DNA of 64,000 nt from an uncultured Bacteroidales bacterium (GTDB taxonomy: Bacteria > Bacteroidota > Bacteroidia > Bacteroidales > UBA932). Numbering within the stretch: position 1 is the first letter of the stretch; each line of letters starts with the position of its first letter. Below the pieces are notes generated by a model, which saw only the letters and a program-made list of their open reading frames with translations, had not been told where the DNA came from and did no database searches. Below are positions 50,725 through 60,075 of this stretch, one piece after another. Made by a program: the position numbers and the translations under genes. The stretch lies in NCBI GenBank assembly GCA_900316795.1, contig ONEF01000009.1, forward strand, positions 37,532-101,531, in the 5' to 3' direction.

Positions 50725-52791
50725 ATGAAAAAACTTACAATTATGCTTACAATCTTCGCTGCGGCTATGGCTGCAGGCTGTAAGGGTGAGAAGGAGGCCG
50801 AAAGCCAGAAGCCTTTCACCTATATCGTTGATGAATTTGCAGACCTGCAGATTCTGAGGTATCAGATTCCCGACTGGGATTCGCTGAGTTTCGAGAACAA
50901 GGCATTCCTCTATTTCACTTCAGAGGCTGCAAAATGCGGAAGGGACATAGTGTTTGACCAGATGGGTAAATACAACCTCAGGATCCGCAAGGTGATTGAG
51001 AAAATCATTGACACGTATGGGTACCCTGGAAATGACAGCAAAGGCAATGCCACCGGAAGAGGCAGCGACGGAAAAGGTATTGACATTCAGAGCTCTGATT
51101 ATAAAGAGTTCATCGTATATGCAAAGAGAGTTTTCTTCTCCAACGGCATCTACCACCACTATGCTGAAGACAAGTTCTATCCGGCTTGTCCTCCGGCGTT
51201 TTTCAGAAGCCTCATGGAAGCAACCGGTCAGGGAGAGCTCTGCGAGGAACTTCTGCCGGTAATCTATGAAACTTCCATACTCCCTATGAGGAGATGCAAC
51301 GACAGCAAGGTTGACATGGTTGCAAACTCCGCCGTGAATTTCTACGAAGGAAACCTTACGCAGAAGGAAGTAAATGATTTCTACGACAAGATGGAAGACC
51401 CGAACGATCCGCATCCTATATCCTATGGTCTGAACTCCAAGCTTGTGAAGAACGAAGACGGTACAATTACAGAGAAGGTCTGGAAAGTGGGCGGACTCTA
51501 CTCTAAGTCTATCGAGAAGATTATAGAGAATCTGGACAAAGCAAAGGAATACGCTGAAACAGACGGACAGAAGAAGACCATAGAACTGCTTGTAAAGTAT
51601 TATACCACAGGAGATCTCCGCGATTGGGACGCATACAACATCCAGTGGGTTGACGACGGGGCCAAGGTGGTTGACTTCACCAACGGCTTCATCGAGGATT
51701 ATGACGACCCTCTGGGAAGGAAGGCCACTTGGGAAGGCATCGCCAACTTCAAGGATCTGGGAGCCAGCCGCCGTACGGAAGCTATAAGTTCTCAGGCCCA
51801 GTGGTTTGAGGACAATTCTCCTGTTGACAAGCGATTCAAGAAGGAGAATGTCAAAGGCGTCAGCGCAAAGGTTATCAACGTTACCGCCCTGGGAGGTGCC
51901 TGCTACCCTTCCACCCCTATCGGCATCAACCTTCCGAACGCCAACTGGATCAGGAAGGAGTTCGGCTCAAAATCTGTTACTATCAACAACATAACAGAGG
52001 CTTACGACAAAGCTGCCGACGAGTCTCCAAAGAGCATCCTCACGGAATTTGCCTGGGACCAGGCCGAGATAGACATGTGCAAGAAGTATGGTGTGATGAC
52101 CGACAACCTGCATACTGACCTTCACGAGTGCCTGGGTCACGCTTCCGGACAGCTGCTGCCTAATGTCCAGGAGAACGCCCTCAAGGAGTTCAACTCAGCC
52201 CTGGAGGAAGCAAGGGCAGACCTGTTCGCTCTCTACTATCTTGCAGACCCTAAGCTGGTTGAGATGGGCCTTCTGCCTGATGCCGACGCATACAAGGCTG
52301 AATACATGACCTATATCCGTAACGGCCTGTTCACACAGTTCACAAGAATTGAGCTCGGCAAGAAGAACACGGAAGCACATATGCAGAACCGCAAGCTGGT
52401 GGCAGAGTGGGTTTATGAAAAAGGCGCAAAAGACAATGTCATCGAGAAAAAGACCAGAGACGGCAAGACCTATTTTGTCATCAACGACTTTGAAAAGCTC
52501 CGCGGCCTGTTCGGGGAACTTCTTGCAGAAATCCAGAGAATCAAGTCTGAGGGAGACTACAAGGCAGGAAAGAATCTCATCGAGACCTATGCGGTTGACA
52601 TAGACCCTACTCTCCACAAGGAAGTTCTTAAACGCTATGCCGCCCTCAACCTCAAGCCTTACAAGGGATTTGTGAATCCGGACATAGTACCTGTCGAGAA
52701 GAACGGAAAGGTTGTTGACTACAAGGTGGTTTACGTGGATGACTACCTCAAGCAGATGATGGAGTACGGCAAGAAGTATTCTTTTGAATAA
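50725..52791 (+). CDS. Dipeptidyl peptidase III (M49), lipoprotein
   Basis: 688 aa with a lipoprotein signal (AAAMAAGC). The M49 zinc motif HECLGH is at about residues 466-471, and the second motif EEARAD about 40 residues later supplies the third ligand. The family cleaves dipeptides from the N-terminus of short peptides; the human gut Bacteroides enzyme is well studied and is likewise close in length. The first part includes a low-complexity polar loop (GYPGNDSKGNATGRGSDGKG) not expected in the family. The gene is 41 bp upstream of hydE on the same strand. Confidence 0.92.
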   Translation: MKKLTIMLTIFAAAMAAGCKGEKEAESQKPFTYIVDEFADLQILRYQIPDWDSLSFENKAFLYFTSEAAKCGRDIVFDQMGKYNLRIRKVIEKIIDTYGYPGNDSKGNATGRGSDGKGIDIQSSDYKEFIVYAKRVFFSNGIYHHYAEDKFYPACPPAFFRSLMEATGQGELCEELLPVIYETSILPMRRCNDSKVDMVANSAVNFYEGNLTQKEVNDFYDKMEDPNDPHPISYGLNSKLVKNEDGTITEKVWKVGGLYSKSIEKIIENLDKAKEYAETDGQKKTIELLVKYYTTGDLRDWDAYNIQWVDDGAKVVDFTNGFIEDYDDPLGRKATWEGIANFKDLGASRRTEAISSQAQWFEDNSPVDKRFKKENVKGVSAKVINVTALGGACYPSTPIGINLPNANWIRKEFGSKSVTINNITEAYDKAADESPKSILTEFAWDQAEIDMCKKYGVMTDNLHTDLHECLGHASGQLLPNVQENALKEFNSALEEARADLFALYYLADPKLVEMGLLPDADAYKAEYMTYIRNGLFTQFTRIELGKKNTEAHMQNRKLVAEWVYEKGAKDNVIEKKTRDGKTYFVINDFEKLRGLFGELLAEIQRIKSEGDYKAGKNLIETYAVDIDPTLHKEVLKRYAALNLKPYKGFVNPDIVPVEKNGKVVDYKVVYVDDYLKQMMEYGKKYSFE

Positions 52792-52831
52792 GCAGTTGCT
52801 TAATGCCTGACACACACTCAAATTCTCTGCA

Positions 52832-53875
52832 TTGAACACCGGGATCAAAGATACCATCGACAAGCTGAAGGCCGGGCTCGACATTTCTGATGCCGAGCTG
52901 GCTCTGCTTGTCAGGGAGACCGGTGAAAACTATCTCAGGGAGTGTGCCGACAAGGTCAGGAGAGAGAACTATTCAGACAAAGTTTTCCTGAGGGGCCTGA
53001 TTGAGTTCACCAACTACTGCAAGAACGACTGCTATTACTGCGGAATAAGGAAAAGCAACATCTTTTCTCAGCGATACAGACTTTCGCAGGAACAGATACT
53101 GGACTGCTGCAAAGAAGGCTATGAACTGGGATTCAGGACATTCGTGCTGCAGGGAGGGGAGGATCCATACTTCACAGACGACAGGATCTGCTCAATTGTC
53201 TCCGCCATTAAAAAAGCCTATCCGGACTGCGCAGTAACACTCTCGACCGGTGAGAAAGAGTATTGCAGCTACAAAAGGTTTTTTGAGGCCGGGGCGGAAA
53301 GATACCTTTTAAGGCATGAGACGGCAGACCCCGTGCACTACCGCAAACTCCACCCGGAAAGCCTCAGTCTGGAACACAGGAAAGAATGTCTTTTCAACCT
53401 CAAAAGCATAGGATACCAGGTAGGCTCAGGTTTTATGGTCGGCTCCCCGTTCCAAACCACAAGTAACATCGTGGAGGACCTCAGGTTTCTCCAGAAACTG
53501 CAGCCTGACATGATAGGTATCGGCCCTTTTGTAGCCCACTCACAGACACCGTTCGCCTCCTGTCCAAACGGCAGCTTGGCACTGACTCTCAGGCTTATAT
53601 CCATTCTCCGGCTGATGTTCCCTTATGCTTTGATTCCATCCACCACAGCCCTTGGTACCATACATCCCCGGGGCCGTGAACTGGGGCTCAAAGCCGGAGC
53701 CAACGTGGTGATGCCCAACCTCTCTCCGGTTGATGTCAGAAAAAAATACGAACTGTACGACAACAAGATATGCACTGGGGAAGAATCAGCCCAATGCAGG
53801 AGTTGTCTGGAAGCCAGAATCGTCTCCGCTGGCTACAAAGCTGTCACAGACCGGGGAGACGTAGTGCCTCACTGA
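52832..53875 (+). CDS. hydE: [FeFe]-hydrogenase maturase HydE (radical SAM)
   Basis: 347 aa, TTG start at 52832 because no ATG or GTG lies in frame before conserved sequence. Radical-SAM cluster motif FTNYCKNDCYYCGI (CxxxCxxC, residues about 65-74). TFVLQGGEDPYFTD, TLSTGEK, RYLLRHETADP and GSGFMVGSPFQTT follow HydE rather than biotin synthase or PylB. HydE acts with HydF and HydG to build the H-cluster diiron site; those are not in the window. It implies that the organism has an [FeFe] hydrogenase. The C-terminal CTGEESAQCRSC could bind a second cluster. Octamer at 53068. Confidence 0.88.
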   Translation: MNTGIKDTIDKLKAGLDISDAELALLVRETGENYLRECADKVRRENYSDKVFLRGLIEFTNYCKNDCYYCGIRKSNIFSQRYRLSQEQILDCCKEGYELGFRTFVLQGGEDPYFTDDRICSIVSAIKKAYPDCAVTLSTGEKEYCSYKRFFEAGAERYLLRHETADPVHYRKLHPESLSLEHRKECLFNLKSIGYQVGSGFMVGSPFQTTSNIVEDLRFLQKLQPDMIGIGPFVAHSQTPFASCPNGSLALTLRLISILRLMFPYALIPSTTALGTIHPRGRELGLKAGANVVMPNLSPVDVRKKYELYDNKICTGEESAQCRSCLEARIVSAGYKAVTDRGDVVPH

Positions 53876-53895
53876 ATGAATACAATTATCTCAAT

Positions 53896-55194
53896 ATGAA
53901 AAAGTTATTTACTACAATTGGTGCAATGTTATTGGTTCTGGCCGCTGCCTTTGGCCAGCCTTCCAAGCAGTTCGTCACAGTTTACGCTGAACCGGACCAT
54001 TCCGACTGGATTTATTCCTGCGGAGAGAAGGCCACCTTCACCCTTTACGCCGTAAAGGAAAATGCCAGGATGCCGCTAACTGAAATCAACTACAGTTACG
54101 GACCGGAAAAACTCAAGGCGGAAAAGACCGGTAGCGTTACAACAGGAAAAGACGGATTTGCACGCATAACGGTACCTGGCCGCAAAGTGCCAGGATTCAC
54201 TACCGTAAATGTAAGTGTCACATACAATGGCAAGAGATATTCCAGCCAGACCAACATAGGCTTTGACCCGTACAAGATAGAACCTACAACCTCTCTTCCG
54301 GAAGACTTTGAAGCTTTCTGGGAAGACGCCAAGGCGAAAGCCGCCAAAGTGCCTATGCTGACTCGCGTAAGACATTCTGAAGAGGAGAGCAACGACAGGG
54401 TAGATGTATATTACATCCGCATCCAGTCTTACCGCGCGGGCAATTATGTGTACGGAGTGCTGACCGTGCCAAAGACTGAAGGAAAGAAACCGGCTATCCT
54501 CCGTCTGCCTGGTGCAGCCGTACGCAAGTTCAACGGCCCGGATCCTCTGGCATACGAAGGCTTTGTCGTGCTGAACATAGGCGTCCACGGGATTCCTGTT
54601 GACCAGGACACTGAAATGTACAGGCAGCTTGAGACCGGTGCCATGTCCGGATATGTCCTGAAAGGATTGGAGAACCGTGATTCTTACTACTACAAAAGGT
54701 CTTATCTGGGTTGTGTCAGGGCTGTGGATTACCTGTGCAGCCGCGATGATGTAGATGCCTCCCGCATAGCCTGCTACGGCGGAAGTCAGGGCGGAATGCT
54801 CTCGATAGTGACAGCTGCCCTGGACAAAAGAGTCAGCGCCTTGTTCGCTTATTTCCCTGCCTTCTGCGATGTAACCGGTTATTATTACGGCAGAAGCGGA
54901 GGCTGGCCACATCTGTTCCTCGACAAGAGCGATCCTCTGATCGAGAAGAAAGTTGCCGTCTCCAAATACTATGATGTAGTGAACTTTGCCCGCTTCCTCT
55001 CACAGCCAGGCTTCTACTCTTGGGGTTTCAACGATATCGTATGCTGCCCTTCATCGACATTCTCCGCATACAATGTCATCACTTCACCCAAGACTCTGTG
55101 CCTTGCAAAGGACACAGGCCACTGGCTCTACCCTTGGCAGAGCGAGGAAGCTCTCAAATGGCTGAAAGCCCAGTTCAAGATGCAGCAGGAATAA
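53896..55194 (+). CDS. Secreted acetylxylan-esterase-like alpha/beta hydrolase (CE7)
   Basis: 432 aa from the ATG at 53896, at the start of a signal peptide (LLVLAAAFGQ). An N-terminal Ig-like domain (TFTLYAVKENARMPLTEINYSYGP) is followed by the CE7/AXE1 hydrolase: LPEDFEAFWEDAKAKA, VLTVPKTEGKKPAILRLPGAA, CYGGSQGGMLSIVTAALDKRVSAL with the nucleophile Ser (GGSQGG), and TGHWLYPWQSEEALKWL with the His. Members deacetylate xylan or cephalosporins. Substrate here unknown. Confidence 0.88.
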   Translation: MKKLFTTIGAMLLVLAAAFGQPSKQFVTVYAEPDHSDWIYSCGEKATFTLYAVKENARMPLTEINYSYGPEKLKAEKTGSVTTGKDGFARITVPGRKVPGFTTVNVSVTYNGKRYSSQTNIGFDPYKIEPTTSLPEDFEAFWEDAKAKAAKVPMLTRVRHSEEESNDRVDVYYIRIQSYRAGNYVYGVLTVPKTEGKKPAILRLPGAAVRKFNGPDPLAYEGFVVLNIGVHGIPVDQDTEMYRQLETGAMSGYVLKGLENRDSYYYKRSYLGCVRAVDYLCSRDDVDASRIACYGGSQGGMLSIVTAALDKRVSALFAYFPAFCDVTGYYYGRSGGWPHLFLDKSDPLIEKKVAVSKYYDVVNFARFLSQPGFYSWGFNDIVCCPSSTFSAYNVITSPKTLCLAKDTGHWLYPWQSEEALKWLKAQFKMQQE

Positions 55195-55215
55195 CTGCAA
55201 CCCGGTATCCGGCTC

Positions 55216-56664
55216 CTAAATGTCAGGAGTCATATCTGCATCTTCAGCCCTGCGGCCGGTAATGACAGGAATCTCATCATCAGACTCTTTGTCCAGTTGC
55301 TTGGACCAAAGGTATTTTCTGGTTTCCCTGACCAAGACTCCACTGAGCAGGAGCAGGGAGATTATGTTCGGAATTGCCATCAGGCCGTTGAGGATGTCTG
55401 CAAAGTTCCAGACCATCTCAAGATTCATCACGGCTCCTATGTAAATCAGAACTATCCAAACAATACGATAGATAAATACCGTCCTCCTTCCGGCCAGGTA
55501 CTCCACACTCCGTTCCGCATAGTAGCTCCATCCCAAAATCGTTGAAAAGGCAAATGTGGCAAGGCTGATGGTAAGGATAATGGACCCCACGTAAGGTATC
55601 TGCCCGAATGCCATCTGGGTAAGTTTGGCACCGTCCTTATAGTCAATGCCTGGATTTGAATAGATGCTGGAAACCAGGACAAGGCCGGTCAGTGCGCATA
55701 CAATCACCGTGTCCCAGAAAGTCCCGGTAGAAGAAACCAGAGCCTGGCGGACCGGATTCTTGGTCTGGGCTGCCGCAGCTGCGATAGGAGCGGAACCCAT
55801 ACCGGATTCGTTGGAAAACAGGCCTCGGGCTATTCCGTAGCGGCAGGCCATCATTACGGTAAAACCTGCAATTCCTCCAGCCCCGGCTTTGGCCGTGAAG
55901 GCAGACTTGAATATCAAGGAAAGGGTTTCTCCGAGCACGCTCCAGTTCATACCAAGTATAATCAGGCATCCGAGCACGTAAAATATGGCCATGAAAGGAA
56001 CCAGAAGCCCGCAAACCCTGGCTATTCCCTTTATCCCGAAGAAGGTTACCAGCATCACCAGGAAAGCCACTGCAATTCCGGTCCAGTATTTAGGGATGCC
56101 CGCAAAGGAAGGGCCGAACAAGCCTTCCTGATCCAGCAGGGTGGAAATGGCGTTGGACTGCACCAGGTCTCCGATCCCGAAGGCGGCAAGTGCAGCCAGA
56201 ACGCAGAACAACACCGCAAGGAATTTGCTCTTCACTCCCCTTTCCAAGGCATACATAGGACCGCCGAGCATCGTCCCCTTTGCCGTCCTCACCCTGTACT
56301 TTATGGCAAGAAGACCTTCACTGTATTTTGTGGCTATACCCAGGACTCCTGTCAGCCAGCACCAAAGAACAGCACCCGGACCTCCCAAGGACACTGCTGT
56401 AGCTACCCCTATGATGTTTCCTGTACCTATTGTGGCCGCAAGGGAAGTGGTCAAGGCACCGAACTGGCTCACGTCACCGGCCGCACCCTTATCCCTCTTG
56501 AAAGAGATTCTGATGGCTTTGAAAACATATCGCTGAGGAAACCTCAACCTGACAGTCAGGAAGATATGCGTTCCCACAAGTAAGATTATCAGGGGCCAGC
56601 CCCAGAGGAAATCGCTGAATGACTTGATGTACGAACCTAGAATAGAGATGAAACTGTCTTCCAT
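55216..56664 (-). CDS. Sodium:alanine symporter (AGCS family)
   Basis: 482 aa from the ATG at 56664; a longer form from 56700 would begin with TTG. About eleven membrane helices. Family blocks: GALTTSLAATIGTGNIIGVATAVSLGGPGAVLWCW, AMFKYSEGLLAIKYR-like TKYSEGLLAIKYR, IARGLFSNESGMGSAPIAAAAAQT, and FGWSYYAERSVEYL-like LGWSYYAERSVEYL. Imports alanine or glycine with Na+. It converges on the CE7 gene. Two octamers lie near its N-terminal coding end (56529, 56611), both within 90 bp. Confidence 0.92.
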   Translation of the reverse strand: MEDSFISILGSYIKSFSDFLWGWPLIILLVGTHIFLTVRLRFPQRYVFKAIRISFKRDKGAAGDVSQFGALTTSLAATIGTGNIIGVATAVSLGGPGAVLWCWLTGVLGIATKYSEGLLAIKYRVRTAKGTMLGGPMYALERGVKSKFLAVLFCVLAALAAFGIGDLVQSNAISTLLDQEGLFGPSFAGIPKYWTGIAVAFLVMLVTFFGIKGIARVCGLLVPFMAIFYVLGCLIILGMNWSVLGETLSLIFKSAFTAKAGAGGIAGFTVMMACRYGIARGLFSNESGMGSAPIAAAAAQTKNPVRQALVSSTGTFWDTVIVCALTGLVLVSSIYSNPGIDYKDGAKLTQMAFGQIPYVGSIILTISLATFAFSTILGWSYYAERSVEYLAGRRTVFIYRIVWIVLIYIGAVMNLEMVWNFADILNGLMAIPNIISLLLLSGVLVRETRKYLWSKQLDKESDDEIPVITGRRAEDADMTPDI

Positions 56665-56712
56665 AATTGCGATGAAATTAATCTGAAACAAATTTAACAA
56701 AAAAACTTTATG

Positions 56713-56720
56713 TATTTTTG
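56713..56720 (+). promoter_or_regulatory. -7 box TATTTTTG of the S41 peptidase gene
   Basis: TATTTTTG 56 bp before the ATG at 56776. A TAAATTTG on the minus strand (56696-56689) faces the symporter gene, so the spacer is a divergent promoter region. Confidence 0.5.
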
Positions 56721-56775
56721 CTGAAAAGACTGGCCTGTTTATTGCTGGTCTTCATTCAAGCATAAACTGATTGAC

Positions 56776-58149
56776 ATGAACAAAATTTTCAACAGGGCAA
56801 CAATAGCTCTTTCTGTCACGGCCATCGCTCTTTATATGATGTGCACATCGTGTATCCTGGCTTTCTGGGATAAGGATCACGATGACAAGACAGACAGTGA
56901 TTCCACCGAAGTAAAGACCTTCGTGGACCAGATGATGAAGCAGTTTTATTACTGGGCGGACCAGATGCCTACATCTGTAGTGAAAAAAGGCAGAAGCGTG
57001 GAAGAGTATTTCAACGCTTACCTGGTAAAAAAGGACCGCTGGAGCTGGATGATGAACGGAGACTCCTACAATTCAATGGAAACCGGAGTCTCAACATCCT
57101 ACGGATTCCATATCGCCCAGCCGATAGAGCATTTCAAGGACTATGATGTTTACATCACTTATGTGGACAAAAACTCCCCTCTAGCCAAGAACGGCATTAC
57201 CAGAGGCTGCCAGCTTACACACATCAACGGGACAGATGTCAGCACTCTGATCAAAAACAACCAGTTCTATCCTGAAATTGAAAAAATGTCCAACAAATTC
57301 ACTTTCAAGAAGCCGGGTGGAGAAGTAGTTGACCTGAACCTGTCCCAGACTTCATTCAAGAGCAATTCAGTCACATTTACAAAGACATTCACATCTGCAC
57401 AGATGCCTTCTCTGAAATCTTCCGACAAAGTTGGCTACATACTCTACACCACTTTCAACTCCAACATGAAGAACGAGGTCACAAGTGCTCTCCAGCAGAT
57501 GAAGTCAGAGGGAATAACAGACCTTATCCTCGACCTAAGGTACAATGGAGGCGGAGATCTGGACGTATGCTCTGATATTGCCAGTCTCCTGGCCCCTGCC
57601 GCTGCAGACGGAAAAGTGTTCATAACCTTGTCTCACAACCTGGCCAACAAGAAAGAAGACACTGACTACAAGATAAAGAGGACCGGAAATTCACTCAACC
57701 TGGAAAGATTGTTCGTAATAACCGGCAACGGGACTGCATCCGCTTCAGAAAGCATAATCAACGGCCTCTCTCCTTATATGGATGTGCAGACAGTAGGAAA
57801 CACCACCTACGGCAAGCCTAACGGAATGTATGTGTTCCTGTGGCCGCAAAAGGTTTCCGAGAAAAACGCCGAGTATGCATTTCTTCCTATATGCTTCTAC
57901 TGCATGAATTCTGAAGGAAAGGCAGACTATGACAATGGAATCTCTCCAAAGCAGAAAAGGTATGATGACCTTTATCACGATTTCTCTGAAAATGAAGACC
58001 TTATCAAAGCGTGCCTGACATATATAGGGACTGGAAGCTATCCTGTCCTTCCGGAGGCAAGCACCACAAAGGCCGGTATTCCTGCCGTTGGAAAGAAGGT
58101 ATCCTATGGAGAAGGGTTCGTCGGGGCGTATGTCAAAAGTAGCTTTTGA
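56776..58149 (+). CDS. S41 (C-terminal processing) peptidase, lipoprotein
   Basis: 457 aa. Lipoprotein signal (MMCTSC, Cys about 25), an N-terminal helical domain (VKTFVDQMMKQFYYWADQMP), a PDZ-like domain (VYITYVDKNSPLAKNGITRGCQLTHINGTDV), and the S41 catalytic domain: LRYNGGGDLD, then GNGTASASESIINGL with the Ser nucleophile and YGKPNGM. Substrate unknown; such lipoproteins are numerous in Bacteroidales. Confidence 0.88.
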   Translation: MNKIFNRATIALSVTAIALYMMCTSCILAFWDKDHDDKTDSDSTEVKTFVDQMMKQFYYWADQMPTSVVKKGRSVEEYFNAYLVKKDRWSWMMNGDSYNSMETGVSTSYGFHIAQPIEHFKDYDVYITYVDKNSPLAKNGITRGCQLTHINGTDVSTLIKNNQFYPEIEKMSNKFTFKKPGGEVVDLNLSQTSFKSNSVTFTKTFTSAQMPSLKSSDKVGYILYTTFNSNMKNEVTSALQQMKSEGITDLILDLRYNGGGDLDVCSDIASLLAPAAADGKVFITLSHNLANKKEDTDYKIKRTGNSLNLERLFVITGNGTASASESIINGLSPYMDVQTVGNTTYGKPNGMYVFLWPQKVSEKNAEYAFLPICFYCMNSEGKADYDNGISPKQKRYDDLYHDFSENEDLIKACLTYIGTGSYPVLPEASTTKAGIPAVGKKVSYGEGFVGAYVKSSF

Positions 58150-58168
58150 TAAAAGAAAGTGCATTTTT

Positions 58169-58200
58169 TTTGGTCATTAACAGAAATCTTGCTACTTTTA
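58169..58200 (+). promoter_or_regulatory. Promoter of the Hc1-like histone gene
   Basis: TTTG at 58169-58172, 20-bp spacer, TACTTTTA at 58193-58200 (one mismatch to TAnnTTTG); leads to a leader of about 48 nt. Confidence 0.65.
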
Positions 58201-58254
58201 TGTTCAGAAACGAATAGCATTAAGACTCAATAACTAATATTTAAGGTTAAAATT

Positions 58255-58431
58255 ATGGAAAAATTGTTTGCAAACATTCAGGCTCAGTTCGAGGCTTTCA
58301 ACAAGGACGCTGAGGCTCAGATCGTAAAGGGTAACAAGGCTGCTGGAACACGCGCAAGAAAGGCTGCTTTGGAAATCAGCAAGTTGATGAAGGACTTCAG
58401 AAAGGCTTCTGTTGAGGCTGCCAAGAAATAA
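58255..58431 (+). CDS. Hc1-like histone H1 homologue, 58 aa
   Basis: A 58-codon gene (ATG 58255, TAA 58429-58431), small and basic, reading MEKLFANIQAQFEAF at the start and KLMKDFRKASVEAAKK at the end, with the middle EAQIVKGNKAAGTRARKAALEI. It matches the short histone H1/Hc1-like proteins of Bacteroidales, which are thought to bind DNA and compact the nucleoid. It has its own promoter and a strong terminator, and codon choice (GCT, AAG, AAC) suggests high expression. Confidence 0.85.
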   Translation: MEKLFANIQAQFEAFNKDAEAQIVKGNKAAGTRARKAALEISKLMKDFRKASVEAAKK

Positions 58432-58450
58432 TCGGCTGAACTGAAAGATG

Positions 58451-58487
58451 AAAAGCGGAGAACCTTGTACGGTTTTCCGCTTTTTTT
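58451..58487 (+). terminator. Terminator of the histone gene
   Basis: AAAAGCGGA(G)AACC / GGTT(T)TCCGCTTTT with loop TTGTA, followed by a seven-base T run. Confidence 0.88.
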
Positions 58488-58566
58488 ATGCCAAATACGG
58501 CGTCTCGCCCCAAAGTGCCGGACAACAAATGAGATAATCGCTGAAGATTTTGTATATTTGTCAGTT

Positions 58567-59304
58567 ATGAACAAGACATCAAACTATAGGCTGACCATCA
58601 TCTCCCCTGTCTTCAACGAAGAGGGAAACATAATCCGCCTGGCCCAGACGCTGGACAAGTACATCAATTCTTCTGAGGACAAAAAGATGTGCGTGCTTTT
58701 CGTAAATGACGGAAGTGCAGACAAGTCTTTGGAAATGATAAAGGAAGAGTGTTCCAAGAGAAAAAATTTCTACTATATTTCCCTTGAGAGGAGAACCGGT
58801 CTGAGCGGAGCCATCAAGGCCGGGTTCGACAACACTTTTTCACCTCTGGTAGGATACATTGACGCTGACCTGCAGACAACTCCTGAAGACTTTGATCTTC
58901 TGCTCCCTTATGCAGACGAATATCCTCTGGTGATGGGAATCCGCGCTAACCGCAAAGACTCCGCATGGAAAAACTTCCAGAGCAAGTTTGCCAACGGATT
59001 CAGGAAAATGTTCACCCATGACGGAGCTACCGATACCGGATGCCCTCTGAAAATCCTCCAAACAGACTACGCCAAGAGAGTTCCTATGTTTACCGGTATG
59101 CATCGTTTCTTCCCGGCCCTTATCCAGCTCCAGGAAGGAGGCAAGATGATGCAGGTTCCTGTAAGGCATTTCCCGAGAGTGGCGGGAGTATCCAAATACA
59201 ATGTCTGGAACAGGCTCATCGGCCCTATGAAAGACTGCTTCGCATACCGCTGGATGAAAAAGAGATACATCAACTACTCCTTCAAAGACAACAATTTGCA
59301 ATAA
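58567..59304 (+). CDS. GT2 polyprenyl-phosphate sugar synthase-like glycosyltransferase
   Basis: 245 aa from the ATG at 58567, only 6 bp after a TATATTTG box (58553-58560), so the message may have almost no leader. GT-A fold: TIISPVFNEEGNI, FVNDGSADKS, VGYIDADLQTTPEDF (DxD) and TDTGCPLKIL...FTGMHRFFPALIQL, RHFPRVAGVSKYNVWNRL. This pattern is shared by dolichol-phosphate-mannose-synthase-like enzymes such as ArnC and RgtE; there are no membrane helices at the C-terminus. It opens an operon with a LAB_N protein, a GT39 and a UDP-GlcA 4-epimerase-like protein, suggesting it charges a lipid carrier for an envelope sugar. Octamer at 58537 in its promoter region. Confidence 0.85.
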   Translation: MNKTSNYRLTIISPVFNEEGNIIRLAQTLDKYINSSEDKKMCVLFVNDGSADKSLEMIKEECSKRKNFYYISLERRTGLSGAIKAGFDNTFSPLVGYIDADLQTTPEDFDLLLPYADEYPLVMGIRANRKDSAWKNFQSKFANGFRKMFTHDGATDTGCPLKILQTDYAKRVPMFTGMHRFFPALIQLQEGGKMMQVPVRHFPRVAGVSKYNVWNRLIGPMKDCFAYRWMKKRYINYSFKDNNLQ

Positions 59305-59337
59305 AACGCCCTAAGGGCGGTTTGACTATAACCAGAT

Positions 59338-60075
59338 ATGGAAAAGACATTGAGCCAATGGATAATCTTCGCGATAGGCTTTCTGGCGCAGGGGCTGTTC
59401 TCCGCCAGGATCCTGGTCCAGTGGATTATGTCTGAGAGGAAGAAGAAGGTTGTCTCACCTACCATATTCTGGGTGCTGAGCCTGATGGCTTCTTACATGT
59501 TCTTCATTTATGGATGGCTCAGGGATGACTTTGCTATAATGTTCGGCCAGGTCATTTCCTATTACATCTATATGTGGAACTTGAAGGTCAAGGGAGTTTG
59601 GAGCATATCCAAAGACGGGCAGCCGGACGGCAGCAAAAACAACATCTGGTGGAAAGCTCCGCTTCTTACAATCCTGCTTGTAACTCCTGTTGTCGGCATA
59701 GGATATATCCTGACAGACCTGGACGGATTCAAGCAGCAGTTTTTCCGCAACAGCGACATACCTCTCTGGCTAGTGGTCTATGGCTCACTGGGCCAGATCA
59801 TATTCACCCTCAGGTTCGTTTACCAGTTCTTCTACTCAAAGAAGAGAAATGAAAGCTACCTTCCTGCCGGCTTCTGGATCATCAGCCTCATAGGAAGCGC
59901 CGTGATAGTGTCTTACGCCATCATCAGGCTTGACCCGGTCCTCGGGCTCGGGCAGGCTACAGGTTTCATTTCCTACACCAGGAACCTGATGATCCTCCAC
60001 AGGCAGAAGAAAAGAGAGGCTGAGGAAAACGCAAAGACTTCTCCGGAAGAACAACCCGTTAAAGAAGATTCATGA
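59338..60075 (+). CDS. Lipid-A-disaccharide-synthase N-terminal-like (LAB_N) membrane protein
   Basis: 245 aa with two LAB_N repeats: residues 7-80 (FAIGFLAQGLFSARILVQWIMSERKKKVVSPTIFWVLSL...GQVISYYIYMWNLK) and about 138-212 (GSLGQIIFTLRFVYQFFYSKKRNESYLPAGFWIISLIGS...GFISYTRNLMIL). Each repeat has three short helices. The domain occurs beside GT2/GT39 pairs and its role is not settled; a carrier-lipid or lipid A related function is assumed. It overlaps the GT39 start by four bases (ATGA). Confidence 0.82.
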   Translation: MEKTLSQWIIFAIGFLAQGLFSARILVQWIMSERKKKVVSPTIFWVLSLMASYMFFIYGWLRDDFAIMFGQVISYYIYMWNLKVKGVWSISKDGQPDGSKNNIWWKAPLLTILLVTPVVGIGYILTDLDGFKQQFFRNSDIPLWLVVYGSLGQIIFTLRFVYQFFYSKKRNESYLPAGFWIISLIGSAVIVSYAIIRLDPVLGLGQATGFISYTRNLMILHRQKKREAEENAKTSPEEQPVKEDS

